NCBI GenBank assembly: GCA_026984135.1
Contig: JALSSR010000230.1
Span: 1-35,904 of the forward strand
Direction: 5' to 3'
Length of the DNA stretch: 35,904 nucleotides
Source: Bacteroidales bacterium
Lineage (GTDB): Bacteria > Bacteroidota > Bacteroidia > Bacteroidales > JAADJA01
In this document: positions 1-7,502 of the stretch, one piece after another
Numbering within the stretch: position 1 is the stretch's first letter
Layout: every line of letters starts with the position of its first letter
Position numbers and translations under genes: made by a program
The notes under the pieces: generated by a model
Databases searched by the model: none
What the model was told of the DNA's origin: nothing
Seen by the model: the letters and a program-made list of their open reading frames with translations, nothing else

Positions 1-612
1 TTCAAACTGCCACGGCTTGTCCGATATCTCGATTTTTTCTATTCGCGATGTTTTGAAGAGCTTGTTTTCTCCGCTTTCCGGCTCATAGCACCATACCGAA
101 ACAAAGTTTGTGGTGAATTGTATCGGTTCCGCTACCCTGTTACTCACCGTGCTGCTGTGTGCCGATTTATACCCTATTATCTTCACCTGCCGTTTTTTCG
201 ATATGGCTTCCGTGAGGTTGGCTATAACTTCCGATTTCTCCTTTTTTATGATGGTGTCAATAACTCTCTTGGAGTCGTAGAGAGAATATAGTTTCTTTAC
301 AAGGTTGGATTTCAGCACGTTATTATCATCAATACTGTGAATAGCCTTTTGCAGGATGTAGGACTCCTCCTCGCTGAATTGCAAAAGGTCATTCAGGTCG
401 CGACTGTTTTTGTCCTGCTTTTCAAGTTTCCAGTACCCGTTTTCATTCTTCTCCACCACCAATCCGGCCTTGCGGAAGGATTCGATATATCTGTAAATCG
501 TCCGTTCCGAAACTCCGAGTTTTGCAGCAAGCTCCTGCTGCGAATATCCGAAACTGCCCGAAAGTAGTGTAATAAGTTTCAATATACGTTCTATTTTCGC
601 CTGATCGTTCAT
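1..612 (-). CDS. WYL-domain transcriptional regulator (partial)
   Basis: I translated the minus strand from the ATG at 612; the frame stays open to the window edge, so the C-terminus is missing. The first ~55 residues form a winged helix-turn-helix of the DeoR/HTH_11 kind, with the run SQQELAAKLGVSERTIYRYI followed by a basic FRKAG segment. A helical linker follows, then at about residues 120-205 a WYL-type sensor region (…VSNRVAEPIQFTTNFVSVWC…) that ends in KTSRIEKIEI. Such proteins usually act as ligand-responsive repressors or activators; the ligand here is unknown. Its start lies 12 bases after the stop of the upstream 122-residue gene, so the two are probably co-transcribed. The family call is confident; the target is not known. 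Confidence 0.82.
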   Translation of the reverse strand, partial: MNDQAKIERILKLITLLSGSFGYSQQELAAKLGVSERTIYRYIESFRKAGLVVEKNENGYWKLEKQDKNSRDLNDLLQFSEEESYILQKAIHSIDDNNVLKSNLVKKLYSLYDSKRVIDTIIKKEKSEVIANLTEAISKKRQVKIIGYKSAHSSTVSNRVAEPIQFTTNFVSVWCYEPESGENKLFKTSRIEKIEISDKPWQFE

Positions 613-624
613 ATTCCTATGTAA

Positions 625-993
625 TTATTTTTGCTCTTCAAACCAAATCAAGTCGTCAAGTTCCTCATATTTTATCCAATCTCTGATTACTTTCATCTTT
701 TCCCTATAAACGGATTTCTTGATAAACCAATATAGCGAAAAGTCTTCATCTCCAAATTCCCAATAATCATAAATGAAATTTCCTTCGACAAGTAGTGATT
801 CTATCTTTTTCACCAATCCGGGCATAAAAGCATCCTTATCGCCGACCATATCCACTGCCAGATCAAACGATTCCTGAATATCCATTCCCTTTTTAAACAT
901 GCTAAATCCATTTCCTGCATAATACACCTCTTTGATTTCATTCTTAAACCAAAAACTTTGATAAATATAATCTTTATATTCGTCTTCACACAT
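625..993 (-). CDS. Hypothetical acidic 122-residue protein
   Basis: I do not recognise a family. The product is soluble-looking, rich in acidic and aromatic residues (many D, E, W, Y and F), with no signal peptide or membrane segment. It starts MCEDEYKDYIYQSF and ends LDDLIWFEEQK. It sits directly upstream of the WYL regulator on the same strand with a 12-base gap, which suggests a two-gene operon. It could be a small partner or immunity-like protein, but nothing in the sequence decides this. The reading frame is credible because it is uninterrupted, tightly packed against the next gene and has no competing frame. Confidence 0.6.
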   Translation of the reverse strand: MCEDEYKDYIYQSFWFKNEIKEVYYAGNGFSMFKKGMDIQESFDLAVDMVGDKDAFMPGLVKKIESLLVEGNFIYDYWEFGDEDFSLYWFIKKSVYREKMKVIRDWIKYEELDDLIWFEEQK

Positions 994-1054
994 AGTATTA
1001 AAATTTCACATAATTAAGCGATAGGGATTACATAAATTTAAGTTTACAAAATAA

Positions 1055-3091
1055 CTATTGCGGCACCTGCGAAGCGTCATTGTAGTTTTGCAGCCACATA
1101 TCGTTTTTATCGGGGTTATCAACCTGCCCGTCGAAATCGGCATCGCCGTTAAAATATCCGTTCATACCGGCCTCAATTTTCCAAACCAGGGTATTATCGT
1201 TATCCTGAATAGTATCGTTACAGTTATAATCACCTGCAACCATTCCCCATATATTGGAAGAAACCTCTTTGTACCCGCCCAATAATCCGTTAAAAACTCT
1301 TCCCTGAGCAAAAGTATAGTCGTAGGAATAAATGCCGTCAGCAAATTGCGGAGGATATGACGACATAATATCGAGATGGTTTCTATGGCGAACCACAATA
1401 AACAGTGTCCAGTTTATTTCGGGGATATCAAAAGCCACGGGGCTGCTGCCGTCAAGGTCAACCACACTGCCGTCGGAAAGCAGGAAAGCCGCTCTTGTGG
1501 CAACAATGCTTTCGGGAGTAGCCCTGTCTGCCTGTGTCGTGTCTCTCAACTCAACCAAAATCCAGTCAACGACATTTTCATTGGGAATTTCATCAACCTG
1601 TTCCGTACCCTGATAATCCCAGGGGGAAGTATTGTACGGTTGCGACAATGGCAGAAGATTTTGAACATTCAGCGAGGTACTCAATTGCCCACCGTCATAA
1701 GGTCCTTCAAGAAATACCTTCAGGCTAACCTTTACCCGTTTCCAGCTATCGGCAAGGGCTTTGACACAAAAATTTCCCGAATGCTGGAATCCGGACGGGT
1801 CGTTATAATCGTAAAAATCATTCCAGCCGTTTTCGTTTTTGTAAAAACTCTCACCGGCAGATGCCGTTGAAGGAACAATGGCTTTGTATGAGGCACCGAG
1901 CAGCACAGGAACATCGGAAGTTCTGTCGTATGGTATTCCTCCGGCACTCAAGTTCAGATAAAGATAAAAATCATCGCCCTGCTCAAGGTTAACCGGAGTC
2001 GAAATATCAACCGTATGAAGACCCGTAAATTCTATGGTGCCGGATTGCGCTGAAAGTTCGTTCATTAGGTTTGTGCCGTCGAAATCATCATAAATTTTCA
2101 CGGTGTAGCTAACATTGTCGGTTGCCGTGAAAAAGTTTACCGCTTTGATTATTTCATCACGCGAAGTAACAAAAGCATTGAATACTTCGGTAACTCCTTT
2201 CAGGGTATCGCGCCAGCCGTGATAATCGTGATAATATGCGGTATCGTATTGCAAAGGTTCCACGTTTTTAAAAGTTACCGCTCCCATTTCGGGGTTGTGG
2301 CAAGTCCATTTATCATAATATGAAATCCAGAAATATCCGTTCAGTCCCCAACCTGCTCCCCAACTGTTTTTGCAGAGCCAGGCGCCGTTGGCAGGCGGCG
2401 GCGTTTTAAATTTTGATTTGTCAAAGTTATCGTCCCAACCTATAATTGCAACCGAATGATTAGGGTCGGTACTGTTCGACTGCGGCTGATAATGAGCATA
2501 ATAGGTGTAATTAAAAAAAGTACTGTTCCAGCACATACAGGTAGCCATAACACCCTCCTGCATTATTTTCGTTTTGATAAGGTCAATATTTTCAAGATTA
2601 TCACCCGCATTATACCACTCCACATCGCGGGGATAGTAAAAATGGTACGAATCGCCGTATTTGTCGGGTGGCGAAGAGTAAGATTGTCCGTCAACATCCC
2701 TGACCGCACCGTCGAGACGTGAGAGATAAGCTGTCACAACCCTGTAATCGCCCCCGTAATGGACATCAAGTCCCTGATTATTATTGAACGGCGGGTCAAG
2801 ATCCTGATTATAGTAGGAGTTAAATCCGTTCCACCAGTCAAGATGATATTCCGCAAGATTGGGCTCACCTGTCTCACCGTTTGCTGTCCAGGCGCCTGTC
2901 ATCAGCAGGTTCCCCTCTATGGCTGCCATAGTTCCGTGAGTCCAGCAGGTTCCTCCGGTCTGGCTCTTAACCGACGTTACATAATTTTGTCCGTTGACAT
3001 TCCTCAGGTCGAAGGAAGACGGAATTGTTTGTCCTGTACCGACAATAATTACAGAAACAGAACCCAATAATAAAATCAACTTTTTCATCAT
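1055..3091 (-). CDS. Secreted papain-like (C1) cysteine protease with dockerin-like tail
   Basis: The protein has 678 residues. Residues 1-21 are a signal peptide (MMKKL, hydrophobic core, TGQ). The papain fold follows: KSQTGGTCWTHG carries the nucleophile Cys49 with oxyanion Gln44, NHSVAIIGWDD carries His212, and KNSWGAGWGLNGYFWISYYD carries Asn242, so the catalytic set is complete. Residues ~290-470 resemble the lectin-like beta-sandwich that often follows C1 domains in Bacteroidota. The C-terminal ~59 residues (620-678) contain paired Asp/Asn-rich loops (GDYNCNDTIQDND… and NGDADFDGQVDNPDKND) that look like a calcium-binding dockerin type I-like module. It is probably exported to the periplasm or cell surface as a protease. 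No canonical T9SS domain is visible. It has its own promoter at 3115-3145. Confidence 0.88.
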   Translation of the reverse strand: MMKKLILLLGSVSVIIVGTGQTIPSSFDLRNVNGQNYVTSVKSQTGGTCWTHGTMAAIEGNLLMTGAWTANGETGEPNLAEYHLDWWNGFNSYYNQDLDPPFNNNQGLDVHYGGDYRVVTAYLSRLDGAVRDVDGQSYSSPPDKYGDSYHFYYPRDVEWYNAGDNLENIDLIKTKIMQEGVMATCMCWNSTFFNYTYYAHYQPQSNSTDPNHSVAIIGWDDNFDKSKFKTPPPANGAWLCKNSWGAGWGLNGYFWISYYDKWTCHNPEMGAVTFKNVEPLQYDTAYYHDYHGWRDTLKGVTEVFNAFVTSRDEIIKAVNFFTATDNVSYTVKIYDDFDGTNLMNELSAQSGTIEFTGLHTVDISTPVNLEQGDDFYLYLNLSAGGIPYDRTSDVPVLLGASYKAIVPSTASAGESFYKNENGWNDFYDYNDPSGFQHSGNFCVKALADSWKRVKVSLKVFLEGPYDGGQLSTSLNVQNLLPLSQPYNTSPWDYQGTEQVDEIPNENVVDWILVELRDTTQADRATPESIVATRAAFLLSDGSVVDLDGSSPVAFDIPEINWTLFIVVRHRNHLDIMSSYPPQFADGIYSYDYTFAQGRVFNGLLGGYKEVSSNIWGMVAGDYNCNDTIQDNDNTLVWKIEAGMNGYFNGDADFDGQVDNPDKNDMWLQNYNDASQVPQ

Positions 3092-3114
3092 TTTAAACTT
3101 TGGTTTTCAAGGCA

Positions 3115-3145
3115 TAAAAGTACAATAAAATAGCTTGCTTGTCAA
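3115..3145 (-). promoter_or_regulatory. Promoter of the C1 protease gene
   Basis: On the minus strand a TTG (plus 3143-3145) is followed after 20 bases by TACTTTTA (plus 3115-3122), one base from the Bacteroidota -7 consensus TAnnTTTG. It lies 24 bases upstream of the protease start. Confidence 0.6.
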
Positions 3146-3171
3146 TATTTCAAACAAAAATAATTTTTTTA

Positions 3172-3201
3172 TTGCACTATTTAAAAAATAATATATCTTT
3201 G
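3172..3201 (+). promoter_or_regulatory. Promoter of the tRNA-Val unit
   Basis: TTG at 3172-3174 is followed, with a 19-base spacer, by a perfect TATCTTTG at 3194-3201. This matches the Bacteroidota sigma-ABfr-type -33/-7 consensus. Initiation near 3205-3208 would place both tRNA-like units and the intact tRNA in a single transcript. Confidence 0.75.
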
Positions 3202-3235
3202 CACCCCGATTTAAGATAATGTTCTTAAGGTTTTT

Positions 3236-3313
3236 TGGAGTTTAGCTCAGTTGGTTCAGATGCATCCACGACATACAATGTCGGGAGGGTCACTGGTGAG
3301 AAGGAAATATAAT
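3236..3313 (+). repeat. tRNA-Val-derived 78-bp unit, copy 1
   Basis: This is the first of two tandem 78-bp units; only its first base (T instead of G) differs from copy 2. Bases 2-25 equal the 5' end of the intact tRNA-Val (acceptor strand and D arm). The anticodon arm is replaced by a hairpin at 3265-3286 (TCC, bulged A, CGACAT, loop ACA, ATGTCG, GGA). The unit then rejoins tRNA-like sequence (GGGTCACTGGT) and ends in GAGAAGGAAATATAAT. There is no T loop and no 3' acceptor strand, so it cannot be a working tRNA. Confidence 0.8.
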
Positions 3314-3391
3314 GGGAGTTTAGCTCAGTTGGTTCAGATGCATCCACGACATACAATGTCGGGAGGGTCACTGGTGAGAAGGAAATATAAT
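3314..3391 (+). repeat. tRNA-Val-derived 78-bp unit, copy 2
   Basis: The second tandem unit directly abuts copy 1 and the intact tRNA. Its first 25 bases match the tRNA exactly. The substitute hairpin lies at 3343-3364. It carries the same truncated T region as copy 1 and likewise lacks an acceptor 3' strand. Confidence 0.8.
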
Positions 3392-3466
3392 GGGAGTTTA
3401 GCTCAGTTGGTTCAGAGCACCTGCCTTACAAGCAGGGGGTCACTGGTTCGAATCCAGTAACTCCCA
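3392..3466 (+). tRNA. tRNA-Val (anticodon UAC)
   Basis: The cloverleaf is complete: acceptor GGGAGTT pairs with AACTCCC, and the D stem is GCTC/GAGC. The anticodon stem CCTGC/GCAGG has the seven-base loop CTTACAA, giving anticodon TAC. The T arm CTGG-TTCGAAT-CCAG is intact and the discriminator base is A. CCA is not encoded; the next bases are CAA. The gene shares its promoter (3172-3201) with the two tRNA-like units in front and ends at the terminator at 3476-3498. Confidence 0.95.
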
Positions 3467-3475
3467 CAAAACGAA

Positions 3476-3498
3476 GCCCGGTTTTCCCGGGTTTTTTT
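3476..3498 (+). terminator. Rho-independent terminator of tRNA-Val
   Basis: A CCCGG/CCGGG stem with a short T-rich loop is followed by seven T residues, ten bases after the tRNA end. Confidence 0.85.
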
Positions 3499-3623
3499 AT
3501 GTAAATATTTTCCCCAAAGAGTTAGATATAACCTGTTAATAATAAGCAATATTCTGTTTTTGAATTTAATACGAAATTTGAGTTATTAACATTAAATTGA
3601 GGAGAAATAAATTCAAGAAAGTG

Positions 3624-3652
3624 TTGTGTGTTTTTTATTCCTGTTAAATTTG
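3624..3652 (+). promoter_or_regulatory. Promoter of tamL
   Basis: TTG at 3624-3626 and a perfect TAAATTTG at 3645-3652 are separated by 18 bases. Initiation around 3657 leaves only a very short leader before the TTG start at 3671. An in-frame TGA at 3653-3655 rules out a start further upstream. Confidence 0.65.
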
Positions 3653-3670
3653 TGAGTTATTTTAAATTAT

Positions 3671-6004
3671 TTGGGATTGAGAAGATATCACACAATCATA
3701 AAACTGTTTTCGCTGATATTTGTTTTTGCGCTTTATTCGTGCAGCGTTACACGTGACGTATCCAAAAACGAGTATCTTCTTACCCATACTAAAGTTCATA
3801 TTACCAATCCCGACAAACAGGTTGAGCCCGAAGAGTTACTGAATTATATTCAACAGAAGCCGAACAAAAAGGTATTCGGTGTTATTCAACTCAAGCTGAT
3901 GATGCACAATATTAAGAAAAAGTGGGGAGAGCCTCCCCAAGTTCTCGATATGTCACTCGTTAAAAAGAGTGAGGAGCAAATTAAAAAGTACCTTAACAAA
4001 CGCGGCTATTACAACTCAATCGTAGAAGGTGAGATTATCAAACCGAAACCGAAAAAGGCAAGGGTTGTATATAATGTAACACTCTCGAAACCATACAGAA
4101 TAAACAAAATTGAATATGACATTTCCGATGACTCCATCAAAGCAATCATTGAAAAAACAAATAATCGTTCGCTTGTCAAACCGGGTGATATTTTCAGCAT
4201 CTATAAGCTTGATGACGAACGTTCGCGTATAGCGGAAGAATTAAATGAAAACGGATATTTTTTCTTTACCAAGGATTATGTTTTCTATGAGGTGGACACC
4301 GCGCTTGGCAATAGAATGGCGGATATGAAAGTCATTATCAAAAACATTTTGTTGAACCCGGATAAACCGGGTCAAAAGCCGGTTGAGATGAAGCATAAAA
4401 AATACTACGTAAATAATGTTTATATCTATCCTGATTTTAATTCCATTTCGTCCGATTCGCTGGTTTATGATACGCTACAAATGACAAAAGTCAGAAAAAA
4501 AACTCATAAAATACTGCATTACAACTTTCTGTATCATCCTCCGCTAAAAATAAAACCGGGATTTTTGACAAATTCCATTTATCTCGAAAACAATAAAAAG
4601 TATGATTTACGTGATGCCAGACTTACTTTTCAAAAACTGAACGAGCTACAGATTTACAAATATGTAAATATTAATTTCAACGAAGTTAAACCCGACACTA
4701 TTTTTCCGGGTCTTGAAAAAAATTATCTCGATTGCAACATCCGCCTGACAAGGAGTCCTCTGCATTCGTACTCAATTGAAGGACAGGGGACAAACTCGGG
4801 TGGTGACCTCGGTCTTGGAGGTTACCTCACCTATAAAAATAAAAATCTTTTCAGGGGTGGAGAGGTTTTTACGGTTCGGTTCAGGTTGGCGTTGGAAGCA
4901 AGACAACTTGGTGTTCCGAAAGATGAGCAGAAAAGCTACCTCTATCTTTTTAACACTATCGAATATGGTATTGACGCCTCATTATCAATTCCAAAATTCC
5001 TTGCGCCCATCAGTCAGGAGCGCTTTTCAAGATATTTCCGACCTACCACAGCGTTAAATCTCGGATATAACTTTCAGGATCAACAAGAGTATCGTCGCAT
5101 TATCAGCAACATTTCTTTCGGATATCAGTGGCCCGGCACACAATTCACGAAACATATACTCTATCCCGTTGATATGAACCTCATTAAAGTAAACACTACT
5201 CCTCAATTTGATTCTATTTTAGCCAACGAATCCGAAAGGGTTAGAAATCAATATACCAATCACCTGATTTTTGCTTTGAAATACAGTTATATATTGAACA
5301 CACAGGAACTTGGGAAGATAAAAAACTTTTATTATTTAAGAGGAAACGCAGAGTTTGCGGGTAATTTGCTTGACGGAATAATGTCAATGGCCAATGTACC
5401 GAAGAATGAAGACGGATACCGCACGTTATTCGGACTGAGATATTCCCAATATGCAAAATTCGATCTTGATTTCAGATACTATTTCGTTTTTAGTAAAGAT
5501 GTGTCGGTGGCTATAAGATCATATTTCGGCATTGCGATACCCTATGGCAACTCAAATGATATTCCTTACGAAAAGGGATTTTATGGCGGTGGTGCCAACG
5601 GTTTACGTGCCTGGCCCCTCAGATATTTGGGCCCCGGATCTTATTCCTTGGAAGGTGCTAATCTTGAAAGGATAGGGGATATCATGATTGAAGAGAACAT
5701 TGAGTACAGATTTACTATTTATCAGGTGTTTAAAGGTGCTTTCTTTTTTGATATAGGAAATATCTGGTTATTGAAAGAAGACCCTACATTTCCCGGAGGT
5801 AAGTTTAAATTCGGCTCTGTCCTCGGACAATTGGCTTCGGATGCGGGAATAGGTTTCCGATTCGATTTCTCATATTTTGTACTCAGGTTCGATTTTGCCC
5901 AGAGAATTAGCGACCCTGCCCTGCCTGCCGGAGATCGTTTTGTAATAGGCCGTTACAAATGGTTTAATCCCTATATGAACCTTGGAATCGGTTATCCGTT
6001 TTAA
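3671..6004 (+). CDS. tamL: TamL-type BamA/TamA-family outer membrane lipoprotein
   Basis: The protein has 777 residues. It opens with a lipoprotein signal whose lipobox is LYSC, giving lipidated Cys24, followed by SVTRDVSKNEYLLT, typical of the Bacteroidota lipoprotein variant of TamA. POTRA-like repeats cover roughly residues 40-330 and the Omp85 barrel covers about 370-777. The L6-loop motif appears as NGLRAWPLRYLGPGSY near residue 644, and the chain ends in an aromatic (GYPF). Family role: with a TamB-like partner it inserts or assembles outer membrane and surface proteins; no tamB is in the window. The start is a TTG at 3671 (or 3677), since no ATG precedes the signal peptide and an in-frame stop lies at 3653. 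The helicase gene follows 10 bases after the stop. Confidence 0.88.
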   Translation: MGLRRYHTIIKLFSLIFVFALYSCSVTRDVSKNEYLLTHTKVHITNPDKQVEPEELLNYIQQKPNKKVFGVIQLKLMMHNIKKKWGEPPQVLDMSLVKKSEEQIKKYLNKRGYYNSIVEGEIIKPKPKKARVVYNVTLSKPYRINKIEYDISDDSIKAIIEKTNNRSLVKPGDIFSIYKLDDERSRIAEELNENGYFFFTKDYVFYEVDTALGNRMADMKVIIKNILLNPDKPGQKPVEMKHKKYYVNNVYIYPDFNSISSDSLVYDTLQMTKVRKKTHKILHYNFLYHPPLKIKPGFLTNSIYLENNKKYDLRDARLTFQKLNELQIYKYVNINFNEVKPDTIFPGLEKNYLDCNIRLTRSPLHSYSIEGQGTNSGGDLGLGGYLTYKNKNLFRGGEVFTVRFRLALEARQLGVPKDEQKSYLYLFNTIEYGIDASLSIPKFLAPISQERFSRYFRPTTALNLGYNFQDQQEYRRIISNISFGYQWPGTQFTKHILYPVDMNLIKVNTTPQFDSILANESERVRNQYTNHLIFALKYSYILNTQELGKIKNFYYLRGNAEFAGNLLDGIMSMANVPKNEDGYRTLFGLRYSQYAKFDLDFRYYFVFSKDVSVAIRSYFGIAIPYGNSNDIPYEKGFYGGGANGLRAWPLRYLGPGSYSLEGANLERIGDIMIEENIEYRFTIYQVFKGAFFFDIGNIWLLKEDPTFPGGKFKFGSVLGQLASDAGIGFRFDFSYFVLRFDFAQRISDPALPAGDRFVIGRYKWFNPYMNLGIGYPF

Positions 6005-6014
6005 CGTGAGTATT

Positions 6015-7442
6015 ATGAGAATCGAAGATTTCTATAAAATAGTTGTAAACGGATTTCCACATCACGCAACGGAAAGCCAGATGAAAGCCGTTTGGGGAAT
6101 TGTAAGGTTTCTCGCAGAAAAAAAGGAAAATGCTCTCTTTATCTTAAAAGGCTATGCAGGAACCGGGAAGACAACTTTGGTAAGTACCTTGATAAATAAA
6201 TTACAAATAATAGGGCTAAAGTCTGTTTTGCTTGCTCCAACCGGAAGAGCCGCAAAAGTATTATCACAATACTCGGGGAAAAAGGCTTTTACAATACATA
6301 AAAAAATATATCGCGTTGCCATGCAAAGTGACGGGACTATGCGAATGGCAAAATCACAAAATCTTCATACAAATACAATCTTTATTGTTGATGAAGCCTC
6401 TATGATTCAGGATGATACCGGCTCGGGTGATATGAGCTTCTTTTCCACAAGAAGCCTGCTCGAAGATTTGATCAGTTATGTTTATGAAGGTGAAAACTGC
6501 CGGTTAATTCTTATTGGTGACAGTGCACAATTGCCTCCTGTTGGTCTTGAAATCAGTCCCGCACTTGATATTGAACACCTGAAAAGGGCATACAGCCTGA
6601 AAGTTTTCTCATCCGAACTTAAAGAAGTTATGAGGCAGTCTCTTGAATCGGGTATCTTGGCAAACGCCACCCGTATAAGGGAGAATATTACCAATAATTT
6701 CAATAAACCTTTTATCTCCTTGGCCGGTTTTAATGATGTTGTCAGAATATCGGGAGTTGAGCTTGAAGATGCTTTAAACGACGCTTTTTCAACAGGAGAA
6801 ATTGAAGATACGGTTGTTATAACACGATCGAATAAAAGGGCTAATATTTTCAATAATGAAATAAGGAATAGAATTTTGTATCGTGAAGACCAAATAGCTG
6901 CCGGTGATTTGATGATGGTGGTTAAAAATAACTATTTCTGGCTTGACGACGAATCAAAGGCGGGTTTTATTGCCAATGGTGATATTATTGAAATTCTTCG
7001 TATCGAAAAAAGAGAGGAACTGTACGGTTTCCGTTTTGCAGATGTTACGATTCGTCTAACAGACTATCCCGAAGAAAAAGACCTTCAGGTTAAGTTGCTG
7101 ATTGACACCATTGATTCCTTAAGTCCTTCGTTATTGAGGGAAGACAGTCAAAGGCTTTTTCACGAAGTGATGGCTGATTATGAAGAAATTCCTTCAAGAA
7201 GGAAAAGGCTGGAGGCTGTCAAAAAAAATCCGTATTTTAATGCTTTACAGGTTAAGTTCAGCTATGCGCTGACATGCCACAAGACTCAGGGCGGGCAATG
7301 GCCTGTTGTTTTTATTGATCAGGGTTACCTGAATGATGAAATGATTAACAGAGGGTTTTACAGATGGCTTTATACCGCCTTCACAAGAGCTACAAAAAAG
7401 CTGTATTTGATCAATTTCAATGAAAAGTTTTTTATGGACTGA
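6015..7442 (+). CDS. SF1B RecD/Dda-like DNA helicase
   Basis: I start at the ATG at 6015 (MRIEDFYKIV); an earlier in-frame TTG at 5982 would only overlap tamL. The 475-residue product has Walker A GYAGTGKTT (46-54), a Q-motif-like ESQMKAV before it, Walker B FIVDEASM, motif III LILIGDSAQLPPVG, and C-terminal motifs V/VI HKTQGGQWPVVFID and WLYTAFTRATKKLYLI. This is the AAA_30 plus UvrD_C_2 arrangement of RecD2/Dda-like 5'-3' helicases without the long N-terminal region of RecD2. A role in repair or replication-fork processing is inferred from the family. It lies just behind tamL and may share its transcript. Confidence 0.87.
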   Translation: MRIEDFYKIVVNGFPHHATESQMKAVWGIVRFLAEKKENALFILKGYAGTGKTTLVSTLINKLQIIGLKSVLLAPTGRAAKVLSQYSGKKAFTIHKKIYRVAMQSDGTMRMAKSQNLHTNTIFIVDEASMIQDDTGSGDMSFFSTRSLLEDLISYVYEGENCRLILIGDSAQLPPVGLEISPALDIEHLKRAYSLKVFSSELKEVMRQSLESGILANATRIRENITNNFNKPFISLAGFNDVVRISGVELEDALNDAFSTGEIEDTVVITRSNKRANIFNNEIRNRILYREDQIAAGDLMMVVKNNYFWLDDESKAGFIANGDIIEILRIEKREELYGFRFADVTIRLTDYPEEKDLQVKLLIDTIDSLSPSLLREDSQRLFHEVMADYEEIPSRRKRLEAVKKNPYFNALQVKFSYALTCHKTQGGQWPVVFIDQGYLNDEMINRGFYRWLYTAFTRATKKLYLINFNEKFFMD

Positions 7443-7479
7443 TATCAGGTGAAAGCGGTAAATATCCGGATTTAATAAT

Positions 7480-7487
7480 TACCTTTG
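7480..7487 (+). promoter_or_regulatory. -7 box of the M64 peptidase gene
   Basis: TACCTTTG is a perfect TAnnTTTG match 15 bases upstream of the ATG at 7503. I see no TTG at the matching -33 distance. Confidence 0.5.
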
Positions 7488-7502
7488 CAAAAACATTTAA
7501 CA

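Noticed and set aside
3236-3391. Two additional functional tRNA genes
   Set aside because: Both units lack a T loop and a 3' acceptor strand, so a cloverleaf cannot form.
3236-3391. Short CRISPR-like array
   Set aside because: The 78-bp units abut without spacers and derive from tRNA-Val; no cas genes are present.
3251-3460. Open frame of 69 codons with two identical 26-residue repeats
   Set aside because: It is the translation of the 78-bp tRNA-like units and the tRNA itself; 78 is divisible by three, which keeps the frame open by chance.
5982-6014. Upstream TTG start for the helicase gene
   Set aside because: It would add 11 residues that overlap the tamL end; the ATG at 6015 fits the family start.
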